Shown here one piece after another: positions 16,916 through 26,731 of a stretch of 64,000 nt of DNA; positions within the stretch are counted from its first letter, which is position 1, and the number at the start of each line of letters is the position of its first letter. The DNA is from Flavobacterium johnsoniae UW101 (lineage in GTDB: Bacteria; Bacteroidota; Bacteroidia; Flavobacteriales; Flavobacteriaceae): positions 3,720,001 through 3,784,000 of the forward strand of contig NC_009441.1 in NCBI RefSeq assembly GCF_000016645.1, written 5' to 3'. Under the pieces are notes generated by a model. It was given only the letters and a program-made list of their open reading frames with translations, searched no databases and was not told the DNA's origin. A program made the position numbers and the translations under genes.

Positions 16916-19900
16916 TTATATTCGTGGTTTTGAATACGGAATTAATTCAATAAACCCAGTATCTTTTGATCTTTTTGTTTTGCTAATAAGAGTTCTTTCA
17001 AGATTTGCAATTAACCGCCTATTAACCTCATTGTCAATTACTTTTGGATATTTCCCTCTAGTTAGTTTTGAAAATTCATCAATTTTTTCAATAATGGAAC
17101 ATAAATTTATATTTTCAATAAAACTGAAATACTGATTAATTAATTCTATCTTTAACGAATCTAATAATGCATTCTCAATTAACTGACTTAAAAGGATAAA
17201 ACTTATATTGTTTATTTTATTGACAGACAAAAATTTACCTAATTCTACAAGTACTTCTGTGCTCGCACTTAAAATTTCATCTGAAGTATTTTCAACTATT
17301 TTTAATTTCTGCAATGGACTGATAACCTTTGAAGATAAAATCTCTACTATAATACGACTCTCTAATTCAAAACTTTCAATCTCCATTACAAAATCTGCTA
17401 TATTTACTTCCAAAAGGAAAATTAGTAGATTTCTAAATTTTTCTTTAATAAATCTGTAGTTGGTTGCTGACAATAAAACCCGCTTGAATTCAATCAGGGA
17501 TTGCATCTTCAAATCACTGATTTCTCCAAAATCAGTCATGTTTTTGTAAGCAAAAGGAATATTCACAATTATCTCTCCAAAACTTTCATCTGAAATAGCA
17601 CTTCTTATTAAGTCTTTAATAAAGTCTTTTTTAAGTGCTTCATTAGGATCTTTAATATATCCCTGTTTTGAAAGTTTCTCATAATTATCTTTTAAATTTA
17701 AATAATCGACCAACACCTCATCAAAAGCTTTTATTTGCTTATAATATACAAGTATGTTCTCCCACTTCGTTTCAATCTTGCCGTAGATAATTAAAACAGC
17801 CTGTATCTCAGCGTTGTTAATTTTAGAGAGATCGGTAATAGAGAATCGCCCGTGTTCAACGAGATCAAAACGAACATTCAGGTCCTCGTTGTTAAGAATT
17901 GTACAAAGATTCTCTTGAGATTCATCTGTATTATTTTCCAGTTTTAAAAAAACATTCTCTAGGTACAGATCAAGATTTTGATCAACATACTGGATAAGTT
18001 TGGATCTATCTGAATTTTGGATCGTAGTATAATTTTCGGTCTTAAGTTTACCAGCATTTGGCGATTTTAAATCAAAATTCAAAATAAATAAACTTATCAT
18101 TCTTTCATTAATTACATAAAGATTATGATCATAAATAAACTCAAATAATTCTTTATGATCATGATCGTAGGAAAGGTTTTCAAATTTAACCGTGCCCTTT
18201 TTCAGGAAATCTTTTAGTGAGTTAATGCTATCTCCATTTTTGTAAAAACAGTTTAAATTTTCCATCTCTCCAATATAGATAGATAGCTTGTCCGAAATAT
18301 CAACTCTGTTAATAGTAGCCTGATCCAGATACTTAAAAATATAGAAAAGATAGCTTTCAATCTTGTCTGTTGTAAAATTAGATTTATCTGTTAGATAAAT
18401 CCACATTCCATCCCAACTTTCAGCCAGTGTTTTAAAAAATACCGCCCGGTTCACTTCTTCCGCATGATTAATATATTCTTCGATGAACCCCAAACTCATT
18501 TGATTGTCTTTACTTAATAAAGTAATAACTTGTTTTAATTTAACTGTTTTTTTATTTTCAATTAAATAATCAATTAGTGATAAATTCAATATTGCCTCCT
18601 TACCGAAATTCTCAGGTTTTATCCTCTTTATTAAACTACTTATTTCTTTTAGCTTATGCGTATAAGGTAGCGGTTTTTCGCTAGGCAGCAGACTCAGTAA
18701 AAAATCATTATCCTCTTGAGCTATGCTTCCTGGATGAAAATGAGAAATATAGTGATTATAATCTTCATTAATATATCCCCCGCTTAACAAATAGTTTATC
18801 AGTTTAGAATTATTAATATGGCTATTTTCAATGGCATGTTTTGAAAAATAAACCGTTGAATTATGTGAATCCAATATTTCGTATAATTTTTTTGAATCAA
18901 GCTCCTTCTGCTTTCTTTCAATTTCATACAATTCAGATTTAATCTTATTGAGGTTATCTGTTTGCTTATTTGCAATAACCTGCAATCGCTGTGCATACTT
19001 CTGATTACCAGCTTTTTTTTCTATTTCTGCAAAGGAAATAGAACTTCCCTGGGAAGAATATTGATTATAATAGTAGGTAATATTTGTTTGTTTTCTAAAT
19101 AATTCAAAATATTCATCCGTTAAGAGATCATCAATTGTACGTTTATCATGCTGCAGATAAAAACCATAGACTGCGTAATTGTTACGAGTCATATTTAATT
19201 CAAAAAAAATTAGAATGTAAACCATTCTCAGTTCCTTAAGATTTTTTAACTTTTCTTCAGTTGTTTGTAAAAGTTTTTCATTTAATTCTTTTGTTATAGT
19301 TATAAACTCTTTATTCTTTTCAGCTGTTAATTCTTTTATATTTTCAAAAACAGCATAAACATATCCCTGATTTAAATTTAATTTGTCAAAATCCGTAGGT
19401 TCAATGTTTTTATAAATCATCATAGCAAGCAAGTTATCATAACTTTCTAGCTGATTGCCAATAATACTTTTATAAATTTGATATTCATTGAATATGGATT
19501 TGATTGTACGGTAGTCATTTAGAAACAGACTAACATCATCAATGAAATCCTTTGATAATTTGTTGCTTAATATATCCTCTTTCAGTTTAGAAAGCAATTT
19601 TGAACTTGAACTGGTGTAATTTATAACTGGTATTACCGGAATGATAAAGTCGAAAAACTTTGCCCTTTCATTTTCTTTGAAAATATCATCACAAACAGCA
19701 TAAATGAAGGTGATTTTTCTTCGCTTTTTTATAGGTTCATAATTATTTATAAGATTGTTAATTTCTCTTAACTTTATAAATATTTCACTTTCATTAAATC
19801 TGTCTAAATCTTGAAAAAAAACAATTTCAATTGGATTTCGTTCAAAAAAGTATAAAATTTCATCAATTTCATTCTCAAAGTTTACTGTTTTTTTATCCTC

Positions 19901-20617
19901 GCTGTTATCAAAATCCATGTCTTTAATCTTAAACTTTGTTAATTTAAAGTTTAAGACAAAACTCATAAGCATAAAAACTAGGAAACAAGTATATGCTATA
20001 AAATAAAGACCATAGATAAAGCTTAGAAATCCAGAGTAAAAACTTAGATGCAAAGTTTCTTTCAATTCGTTAAACACTTCTAATTTTAAAAAAAATGACA
20101 CAGAGCAAAGCCAAAGAATAAAAAGAAATGCTTTGAATTTTATTCCTTTGAGGTTTTCAATTCTTTTAAATCTTGATTCTGGAATTTTTTTATGTTCAAC
20201 ACTATAGAAAAGTTGTTTTAAAATATTATGTTCAATTTTATCTGTATCAAGTGTCTTTTTATCAAATGTAGCCAGTGAAATATTTAAACATTTGTACTGT
20301 CTATAGTTATGCTCAAACGTTTTTAGAATAGTACTTTTACCGCTTCCCATAGGACCTGTCAATGCAAGATTTAATATTGCAGGATTATCTATTGCATATT
20401 TTATTCTTTTGCTGTGTTTATCTTCTTCCCCTGTTAATACTACAGGGCCAAAATCTTCAAACTCTTCTAGGTTGTCAAAAGTGCTTTTATTTATTTTTGT
20501 CAAATATAAGGACAGATGTTTTATAACATTGGGTAAAAAATTGTTTAAAACTTCAATCTTTTTAGATTCGATTTTTTCTACAACATTGAATTTATTTTTT
20601 TTTTGAACTTGACTCAT
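16916..20617 (-). CDS. Membrane-anchored YobI/KAP-like P-loop NTPase
   Basis: A 1233-residue protein from ATG 20617 (MSQVQKKNKFNVVEKIESKK); the ATG at 20653 adds 12 residues of doubtful quality. The Walker A motif is GPMGSGKST at 88-96 and the Walker B region is IEIVFFQDLDRF at 263-274. Two hydrophobic stretches at about 160-180 and 190-225 interrupt the NTPase domain, the arrangement of KAP-type NTPases, in which membrane helices are inserted in the P-loop domain. The remaining 950 residues are helical, Lys/Glu/Ile-rich and carry no recognised enzyme domain. YobI/KAP proteins are predicted components of conflict or signalling systems (established as prediction only). The gene stands alone, convergent to the XRE gene. 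Confidence 0.75.
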   Translation of the reverse strand: MSQVQKKNKFNVVEKIESKKIEVLNNFLPNVIKHLSLYLTKINKSTFDNLEEFEDFGPVVLTGEEDKHSKRIKYAIDNPAILNLALTGPMGSGKSTILKTFEHNYRQYKCLNISLATFDKKTLDTDKIEHNILKQLFYSVEHKKIPESRFKRIENLKGIKFKAFLFILWLCSVSFFLKLEVFNELKETLHLSFYSGFLSFIYGLYFIAYTCFLVFMLMSFVLNFKLTKFKIKDMDFDNSEDKKTVNFENEIDEILYFFERNPIEIVFFQDLDRFNESEIFIKLREINNLINNYEPIKKRRKITFIYAVCDDIFKENERAKFFDFIIPVIPVINYTSSSSKLLSKLKEDILSNKLSKDFIDDVSLFLNDYRTIKSIFNEYQIYKSIIGNQLESYDNLLAMMIYKNIEPTDFDKLNLNQGYVYAVFENIKELTAEKNKEFITITKELNEKLLQTTEEKLKNLKELRMVYILIFFELNMTRNNYAVYGFYLQHDKRTIDDLLTDEYFELFRKQTNITYYYNQYSSQGSSISFAEIEKKAGNQKYAQRLQVIANKQTDNLNKIKSELYEIERKQKELDSKKLYEILDSHNSTVYFSKHAIENSHINNSKLINYLLSGGYINEDYNHYISHFHPGSIAQEDNDFLLSLLPSEKPLPYTHKLKEISSLIKRIKPENFGKEAILNLSLIDYLIENKKTVKLKQVITLLSKDNQMSLGFIEEYINHAEEVNRAVFFKTLAESWDGMWIYLTDKSNFTTDKIESYLFYIFKYLDQATINRVDISDKLSIYIGEMENLNCFYKNGDSINSLKDFLKKGTVKFENLSYDHDHKELFEFIYDHNLYVINERMISLFILNFDLKSPNAGKLKTENYTTIQNSDRSKLIQYVDQNLDLYLENVFLKLENNTDESQENLCTILNNEDLNVRFDLVEHGRFSITDLSKINNAEIQAVLIIYGKIETKWENILVYYKQIKAFDEVLVDYLNLKDNYEKLSKQGYIKDPNEALKKDFIKDLIRSAISDESFGEIIVNIPFAYKNMTDFGEISDLKMQSLIEFKRVLLSATNYRFIKEKFRNLLIFLLEVNIADFVMEIESFELESRIIVEILSSKVISPLQKLKIVENTSDEILSASTEVLVELGKFLSVNKINNISFILLSQLIENALLDSLKIELINQYFSFIENINLCSIIEKIDEFSKLTRGKYPKVIDNEVNRRLIANLERTLISKTKRSKDTGFIELIPYSKPRI

Positions 20618-20803
20618 AAAAGCGATAGGTTTGAATAAAAACAACTTTAACAAATAAATGAATACTTTAAGCTAAAGTACCTTTTTAAATTTTTTTAGAA
20701 GTAGTTTATTTATCAACAATTTCTGAACAAATTGACGTCATATTATATAAGGAAGATTTTCGAAAAAAATCTTTCCAATTGAATTTCCATTATCATATTT
20801 GAC

Positions 20804-20890
20804 CTAACCTTCTTCGGTTAATTCGATTTTAATATTTGGAAGTTTTTCTGATGTTGATTTTCTGAATATTCTTTTGATAAATTCTTTCAC
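20804..20890 (-). CDS. Possible 28-residue peptide or gene remnant after the permease
   Basis: From GTG 20890 to TAG 20804 the frame reads MKEFIKRIFRKSTSEKLPNI and ends IELTEEG. The composition (amphipathic basic start, acidic end) is more protein-like than nearby noncoding DNA, and the frame stays open upstream into the permease in another frame without an ATG. It could be a small peptide or the tail of a lost gene. Weak evidence. Confidence 0.2.
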   Translation of the reverse strand: MKEFIKRIFRKSTSEKLPNIKIELTEEG

Positions 20891-20918
20891 TGTTGGTTTA
20901 TGGTTAAAAACGTTATAA

Positions 20919-22343
20919 CTATTCCTTCTTTTTAAAAACCTTATAAAACACAAAAAGAATCAACAGCCAAATAGGAATTAATTCTACAGATATCTTCATA
21001 TTCGTCATCCACATGATGGATAAAATTCCCAATAAAAATATGAAACAGATATAATTACTTACCGGATAAAATATAGAAGCAAATTTTGTTTTTGTGTTTT
21101 CCTTGTCTTTGGCACGTCTAAACTGCAGGTGCGTATACGAAATCATAACCCAGTTAATAACCAAACAAGACACTACTAAAGACATTAAAATACTAAAAGC
21201 TTCTTCTGGAATTACTTTATTTATTAAAATACAAACAGCCGCAAAGCATGAAGAAACTAAAATAGCATTAACCGGCACTGATTGTTTGTTCAGCTTCTTT
21301 AAAAACTTAGGAGCACTGCCCTGATCTGCTAAACCAAATAACATTCTGGAGTTGCTGTACACACTGCTGTTGTATACAGATAAAGCGGCAGTTAATACAA
21401 TTAAGTTAAGGACATTTGCGATAAGGCTTGTAAAAAATATTTTGTTTCCAAAAAGTTCAAACTCCATTCCGTTTAAGTTTTGAAAAACCATTACAAACGG
21501 ACTGCTGTCTGTTGTAATTTGTCTCCACGGCGACAAAGCAAACAAAATAACCAATGCACCAACATAAAATATAAGGATTCTGTAAATAACCTGATTGGTT
21601 GCTTTTGGAATGTTTTTTTCTGGATTTTCTGCTTCTGCAGCGGTAATTCCAATAAGTTCTAAACCGCCAAAAGAAAACATAATCAAAGCCATTGCCGACA
21701 ATAATCCCTGAAAATCCCCTGCTGCTGTTTTTTCAAAAACTCCTTTTGGAAAAAAACCTCCATCATTATACAAATTATGAATACTGGCGTGCTCTCCTCC
21801 TGTACCGCTTATTAATAAATAAGTACCAAAAAGAATCATGGCAATAATGGCGACAACTTTTATAATTGAGAACCAAAATTCTGTTTCTCCGTACACTTTT
21901 ACCGAGGCAAAATTTAAAGCATTAATAACCAAAAAGAAAAACAAACTGGATGCCCAAAGCGGAATTTCGGGCCACCAAAACTGTACATAAACCCCAATGG
22001 CTGTTAGTTCGGCCATACTAACAAGAATATACAAAATCCAATAATTCCAACCCGATGCAAAACCCGCAAAAGAACCGCAGTATTTATAGGCAAAATAACT
22101 AAAACTTCCAGATACAGGTTCTTCGACAACCATTTCGCCAAGCTGTCTCATAATAAAGAAAGCGATAATTCCGGCAATAGCATATCCTAAAATAACCGAA
22201 GGTCCTGCCAATACGGCCGCCGGACCAATGCCCAGGAAAAGACCTGTTCCTATAGATCCGCCTAAGGCAATTAACTGAATGTGTCGGTTAGTCAGCCCGC
22301 GTTTAAGCTGAGTTTCTTCTACGGCATCATGATTTTTTTTCAC
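20919..22343 (-). CDS. Amino-acid permease, APC superfamily (AAT type)
   Basis: A 474-residue membrane protein with about 12 predicted helices. The N terminus (KRGLTNRHIQLIALGGSIGTGLFLG) is the hallmark of AAT-family proton-coupled amino-acid permeases (AroP, ProY, CycA, GabP). Other family blocks are GEMVVEEPVSGSFSYFAYKY, the conserved FSFGGLELIGITAAEAENPEKNIP loop segment and YNSSVYSNSRMLFGLADQG. The substrate cannot be read from the sequence. It is monocistronic, with a good minus-strand promoter at 22449-22482, and divergent from the eCIS operon. Confidence 0.93.
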   Translation of the reverse strand: MKKNHDAVEETQLKRGLTNRHIQLIALGGSIGTGLFLGIGPAAVLAGPSVILGYAIAGIIAFFIMRQLGEMVVEEPVSGSFSYFAYKYCGSFAGFASGWNYWILYILVSMAELTAIGVYVQFWWPEIPLWASSLFFFLVINALNFASVKVYGETEFWFSIIKVVAIIAMILFGTYLLISGTGGEHASIHNLYNDGGFFPKGVFEKTAAGDFQGLLSAMALIMFSFGGLELIGITAAEAENPEKNIPKATNQVIYRILIFYVGALVILFALSPWRQITTDSSPFVMVFQNLNGMEFELFGNKIFFTSLIANVLNLIVLTAALSVYNSSVYSNSRMLFGLADQGSAPKFLKKLNKQSVPVNAILVSSCFAAVCILINKVIPEEAFSILMSLVVSCLVINWVMISYTHLQFRRAKDKENTKTKFASIFYPVSNYICFIFLLGILSIMWMTNMKISVELIPIWLLILFVFYKVFKKKE

Positions 22344-22448
22344 AGATTAGATTTTAAGGTATTTAAATGTATTCAAAAAATGTATAAACAGCGAAGATAA
22401 GTTAAAAAAGGAATCGTACAAACTTCTTTCTGTCTCATCTGTCAGAAT

Positions 22449-22482
22449 CAAATATAAATATTTTAAGCTTTAAAAAACCAAA
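22449..22482 (-). promoter_or_regulatory. Bacteroidota-type promoter of the permease
   Basis: On the minus strand TTTG (22482-22479), a 22-bp spacer, then TATATTTG (22456-22449). Both match the flavobacterial TTTG / TAnnTTTG elements at a normal spacing. Transcription would start near 22442, about 100 bases before ATG 22343. Confidence 0.6.
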
Positions 22483-22565
22483 CTGCCGGCTTGCTGCACG
22501 CTGATTTTAAAAGGCTGAAAAAACAAAACACAACTAACTAAAAACCAATATGTTAAATAAATTAA

Positions 22566-22587
22566 AAAAGGGGAATTTTCCCCTTTT
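22566..22587. terminator. Perfect hairpin in the eCIS leader
   Basis: AAAAGGGGAA ... TTCCCCTTTT, a 10-bp stem with a 2-base centre, 127 bp upstream of the first eCIS gene. On the minus strand it is followed by six T residues, on the plus strand by four. It may insulate the divergent transcripts or attenuate the eCIS transcript. No gene lies in the rest of the 370-bp gap 22344-22713 apart from a doubtful 21-codon frame at 22550 that runs through the hairpin. Confidence 0.55.
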
Positions 22588-22713
22588 CTGGTACCTCTGC
22601 ATTTATCTAATTTAGTCAAATCTTAAAAGCACAGTCAGAAGCCCCATTCTAGTTACAATCTGCGCCATGAATCATTACTATTTCATTTAATACTTATACA
22701 ATTTTATCAAAAG

Positions 22714-23316
22714 ATGATTTTTGAAGTAATACAAATAATTGCAGAACAGGTAAATAACTATCTCGAAGAAATTGGGTTAGAGAAAACTGTTGTACCCGAA
22801 AATATTGCTTTTTTAGAATCGCAAAGTAATGATATAGACGATCCTTTAAAAGATGGCGTAGCACTTACGTTAATCAATATTCACGAAGAAGCTGCTTTAA
22901 AAAACTTCCCAAATCATACGGTTGAAAATACAAAAACAATATACAGAAACAGCATCATCAATTTAAACCTGTATTTGCTGTTTAGCGCCAATAGAGATAA
23001 GTATATCAATTCTCTTAATGATATTTCAAAAATCATAGAATTTTTTCAGGGAAAAAAACTTTTTACACAAGCCAATACCATTTATAACCGAAACAGCAGC
23101 GCAATGAGCAATGTAGACAATTTTAGATTTACGGTTGAGCTCTACACTCCCACTTTTGAAGAACTAAATTATATCTGGGGAACATTGGGCGGCAAACAGC
23201 TTCCATCGGCTTTATATAAAGTAAGCCTGATACAAATTGAACGCAATATTGTACAGGCTGAAGGACAGCTTATTGGCGAATTTTCTGGTATAACTAAAAA
23301 GAAAGATCAACAATGA
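22714..23316 (+). CDS. eCIS cap/terminator protein, DUF4255 (Afp16-like)
   Basis: A 200-residue protein with the DUF4255 domain found in Afp16/Pvc16: MIFEVIQIIAEQVNNYLEE at the start, then GVALTLINIHEEAALKN and the conserved C-terminal box YTPTFEELNYIWGTLGGKQLPSALYKV. Afp16 caps the sheath and tube and sets termination of assembly. It opens a run of plus-strand genes reaching 51774. Its stop codon overlaps the next start (ATGA), so the two are translationally coupled. Confidence 0.9.
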   Translation: MIFEVIQIIAEQVNNYLEEIGLEKTVVPENIAFLESQSNDIDDPLKDGVALTLINIHEEAALKNFPNHTVENTKTIYRNSIINLNLYLLFSANRDKYINSLNDISKIIEFFQGKKLFTQANTIYNRNSSAMSNVDNFRFTVELYTPTFEELNYIWGTLGGKQLPSALYKVSLIQIERNIVQAEGQLIGEFSGITKKKDQQ

Positions 23317-24149
23317 GTTTTGATGCCACATACGGATTGTTGTTTGAAGTAACGTTTCTTCATAATTATTTCCTCAATAACGGAGAAGAAACTTTTGCGA
23401 GTATGACAAATGCTGATAAACAAAAAATGCTCCAGCAGTTTAGTACAGATGCTTTCCTGGTATTAACACCCACTTTAGAAACCAATACTGTACTCAAAAA
23501 CTATAAAATGACATTCAAAAAAACCAAAACAGGTTTTAGAATATATACTAAAGTAAAAGATGAATTTGAACCATTTATAAAAATCCCTGCAAATCTGAAC
23601 CTTACGTTTTTAATTAAAATTAATGATTATCAATTTGAAAATTATACTAATCTTGATTTTGCTCTTACTCAGGCATATCATTTCAGTAATGTAAAACCAT
23701 TAACTGAACCCGTTTCGTTTGAATATCTTCCAAAAATAAGTGACAACAAACTTATTTCAAATGCATATTTAGTATCTGAAGAAACTACTGCTTATTTAGT
23801 TTCAGCACTGGAACCGTCAGAACAGCAAAATGTATTTGGCATTATTTCACTAACCGCAAAGGGCGACAACAGCTCTGGAAACATTGTAAATACTTTGGGC
23901 AAAATGCTGAGCCCGAATTTTAAAATACATTTTGATAATCGGAAAACGCTTTGGAAATACATTAACCGAAAAGCAGGAACCGAAATTAAAACCAACGCCG
24001 CAAAACCATTAACACGTTCCGGTTTTGTAGAAATTGACCCGCTTACCGATTTTACGCCTGCGCAGCCGGCAGAAAGCCAGTATCCAAATCCATCTGTAAA
24101 ATCAATAACAAAAATCAATAGTGATTACTATTCGGAAATATTTATTTAA
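23313..24149 (+). CDS. eCIS-associated protein, probable second cap-region component
   Basis: A 278-residue protein without a family I can name with certainty. It begins MSFDATYGLLFEVTFLHNYF and appears beta-rich through its first 200 residues, ending in a disordered proline-containing tail (DFTPAQPAESQYPNPSVKS). Its coupling to the DUF4255 gene and its place before the sheath correspond to the second Afp16-type gene reported in Bacteroidota eCIS such as AlgoCIS; I infer a cap or cap-adaptor role from position only. It has no signal peptide or catalytic motif. Confidence 0.65.
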   Translation: MSFDATYGLLFEVTFLHNYFLNNGEETFASMTNADKQKMLQQFSTDAFLVLTPTLETNTVLKNYKMTFKKTKTGFRIYTKVKDEFEPFIKIPANLNLTFLIKINDYQFENYTNLDFALTQAYHFSNVKPLTEPVSFEYLPKISDNKLISNAYLVSEETTAYLVSALEPSEQQNVFGIISLTAKGDNSSGNIVNTLGKMLSPNFKIHFDNRKTLWKYINRKAGTEIKTNAAKPLTRSGFVEIDPLTDFTPAQPAESQYPNPSVKSITKINSDYYSEIFI

Positions 24150-24170
24150 TAATTAAAAAACAAATCAATT

Positions 24171-26273
24171 ATGGCAACAACTTACAAAACGCCTGGAGTA
24201 TATGTTGAGGAAATCGTAAAGTTTCCCCCTTCTGTTGCCCAGGTAGAGACAGCGATTCCCTGTTTTATCGGCTATACAGAAAAAGCCACAAACAAGATTA
24301 ATGGAGATTTGAAATTAACACCAACAAGAATAACATCTCTTTTAGAATACGAACGCTTTTTTGGCTTTGCAAAACCAGAAACTACAATTAGTGTTACCAT
24401 TAATGATGTTTCAGGTGATAATGGCGACACAAGATCTATTGTTGTCGATCAGCCCACTGCAAAACAGCCTTTTTTAATGTATTATTCTTTGCAGCTGTTC
24501 TTTGCAAATGGCGGCGGTCCATGCTACATTATTTCGGTTGGGCGTTATGGAAATGATTTAGATGACACAGACTCTCCGGTTACAGCAATCAACAACAGCG
24601 AAGCATTAAACGACGGATTAGCAGAATTAGAAAAGGTAGACGAACCAACGCTGATTTTATTTCCGGATGCAACGCAGGTAAGCGGCATAACAATTACTGA
24701 TTTCTACGGATTATACAACAGTGCCTTAATGCAGTGCCAGAATCTTCAGGACAGATTTACATTAATTGATACTTTAAGCTACGATGAATCAAGCCCGACA
24801 GATCCTAATATAGACGATTTGAGAAATAAAATCAGCTCAGAAAAAGACACTATTAAATACGGAGCTGTTTATTATCCTCACCTTGAAACCATTCTGGATT
24901 ATGCTTTTGACAGCAGTAAAATTATTTTAAAACATTACTCTTATACAGCAAAAGCTTATGATCAAATTGCAGCAGGATTAGTTCCTATCGAAAATGCAAC
25001 TACAGGAATTGACGCAACTGTAGCAAAATTGGTTGACGTTACTGCTGTTGCTCCATTTAATATTTCTGGTCAAATAAGCGATTTGTTTTTACAGATGTAC
25101 AGCAACGATGCTACTGGTTTTGATCTTGGCGGAACTTTCGTAAGCGATCCTGCTAAAAAAACGGCTTTCATGACCAAACTGAATGATCTGCTTACTTCTC
25201 TAGAAAGTTTATCCCTTTTAAGAAACTCGCTGAACGACGAAGCAAATGCCGCAATCAGCACGATATCTGATGAAGATGCGGTTATTGCAAATAACATTAC
25301 AGGTGCTTTGACTGCATTTAATGCAAACTTTTCTGGTTCAAATAAAATTGACTCTGTATATAAAAACCTGAAAACATTAAAGAAAAAAATTCAGGACGAG
25401 AATGCAGCAGCAAAACTGCTTAAAATTATATCAACTGACACTGTAAGTTTTGATAAAGAATTAAAAAAATTGGTTGACTATACTGATTTGAATACTCAAA
25501 ACGATATTACGTTAGTTGCAAATAATCTTTCTGGCATTAAAGCAAATCTGCTTACGCTTTTAGATGCAATTAAATCTGTGAGCGGAAAAGATGTCAATAA
25601 CGGAGAATTAAACGGAAGAAAATTAAGCACTTTAGAAAGTATCGACAATGCGACTTTTAATAAGATACTTACTGAAATTTACAACCTGCCAATTACACTT
25701 CCTCCAAGCTCTGCTATTGCAGGAGTTTATGCAAGAGTTGACAGAGACAGAGGCGTATGGAAAGCACCTGCAAATGTAAGCCTGAACTATGTAATACAGC
25801 CAACCGTTAAAATAACAAATACCATTCAGGACAACTTAAATGTTGATACTGTAGCAGGTAAATCAATTAATGCTATCAGAACATTTACCGGCAAAGGAAC
25901 CTTGGTTTGGGGGTCAAGAACCTTAGCCGGTAATGATAGTGAATGGCGTTATGTACCCGTTCGCCGCTTCTTTAATATGGCCGAAGAATCGATTAAAAAA
26001 GCAACAGAACAGTTTGTTTTTGAACCAAACGATGCCAATACCTGGATAAGAGTAAGAGCTATGATTGAGAATTTCTTAATTCTTCAATGGAGAGCCGGAG
26101 CTTTGGCAGGAGCCAAACCAGAACAAGCTTTTTATGTACGAATTGGATTGGGACAAACCATGTCTGCAATGGATATTTTAGACGGTAAAATGATAATCGA
26201 AATTGGTATGGCAGTAGTTCGTCCGGCTGAGTTCATTATTCTTCGTTTCTCTCACAAAATGCAGGAATCTTAA
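24171..26273 (+). CDS. eCIS contractile sheath protein
   Basis: A 700-residue phage-tail-sheath family protein. The N terminus MATTYKTPGVYVEEIVKFPPSV is the classic sheath start (TPGVYVEEI). The C-terminal domain carries the interlocking segment FEPNDANTWIRVRAMIENFLILQWRAGALAGAKPEQAFYV region and ends IILRFSHKM. About 250 extra residues in the middle (220-500, Ala, Ser and Asp-rich) are an insertion that would decorate the sheath surface. Only one sheath gene is present, whereas Afp/PVC encode three; single-sheath systems occur elsewhere in eCIS. Sheath contraction drives the tube into the target cell. Confidence 0.95.
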   Translation: MATTYKTPGVYVEEIVKFPPSVAQVETAIPCFIGYTEKATNKINGDLKLTPTRITSLLEYERFFGFAKPETTISVTINDVSGDNGDTRSIVVDQPTAKQPFLMYYSLQLFFANGGGPCYIISVGRYGNDLDDTDSPVTAINNSEALNDGLAELEKVDEPTLILFPDATQVSGITITDFYGLYNSALMQCQNLQDRFTLIDTLSYDESSPTDPNIDDLRNKISSEKDTIKYGAVYYPHLETILDYAFDSSKIILKHYSYTAKAYDQIAAGLVPIENATTGIDATVAKLVDVTAVAPFNISGQISDLFLQMYSNDATGFDLGGTFVSDPAKKTAFMTKLNDLLTSLESLSLLRNSLNDEANAAISTISDEDAVIANNITGALTAFNANFSGSNKIDSVYKNLKTLKKKIQDENAAAKLLKIISTDTVSFDKELKKLVDYTDLNTQNDITLVANNLSGIKANLLTLLDAIKSVSGKDVNNGELNGRKLSTLESIDNATFNKILTEIYNLPITLPPSSAIAGVYARVDRDRGVWKAPANVSLNYVIQPTVKITNTIQDNLNVDTVAGKSINAIRTFTGKGTLVWGSRTLAGNDSEWRYVPVRRFFNMAEESIKKATEQFVFEPNDANTWIRVRAMIENFLILQWRAGALAGAKPEQAFYVRIGLGQTMSAMDILDGKMIIEIGMAVVRPAEFIILRFSHKMQES

Positions 26274-26300
26274 TTAAATCATCATTAAAAAATATAGATC

Positions 26301-26729
26301 ATGAGTTATCCGTTACCAAAGTTTCATTTCTCAGTTGACTGGGGAGGAACAAAAATAGGTTTTACAGAAGTTTCCGGATTAGATGTAGAAACCGAAGTTA
26401 TTGAGTACCGTCAGGGTGCAAGTCCGGAATACAGCAAAATCAAAATGCCGGGCATGCAGAAGTACTCTAACATTACGATGAAAAGAGGCACTTTTAAAAG
26501 CGATAATGAATATTACGCATGGTGGAATACCGTAAAACTAAACACCATCGAAAGAAGGGATATTACCATCAAACTGCTTAACGAGGAACACGAACCCGTG
26601 ATTACCTGGAAAGTAAAAAATGCATGGCCTACAAAAGTGCAGTCAACTGATTTAAAAGCCGATGGAAACGAAGTAGCCATCGAGTCAATAGAATTGGTCC
26701 ACGAAGGTTTATCTATTCAAAATGATTAG
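26301..26729 (+). CDS. eCIS inner tube protein 1 (Afp1-like)
   Basis: A 142-residue Hcp/T4 gp19-like tube protein. Diagnostic elements are SYPLPKFHFSVDWGGTKIGF, FTEVSGLDVETEVIEYRQG, the KYSNITMKRGTF beta strand and the C-terminal SIELVHEGLSI. Such proteins form hexameric rings stacked inside the sheath. It lies 27 bp after the sheath gene and 2 bp before the second tube gene, and is expected to be the main tube subunit. Confidence 0.93.
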   Translation: MSYPLPKFHFSVDWGGTKIGFTEVSGLDVETEVIEYRQGASPEYSKIKMPGMQKYSNITMKRGTFKSDNEYYAWWNTVKLNTIERRDITIKLLNEEHEPVITWKVKNAWPTKVQSTDLKADGNEVAIESIELVHEGLSIQND

Positions 26730-26731
26730 TC

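Noticed and set aside
22550..22615. 21-codon frame MLNKLKKGNFPLFWYLCIYL upstream of the eCIS operon
   Set aside because: It spans the perfect hairpin at 22566-22587, so its sequence is set by the stem rather than by coding need.
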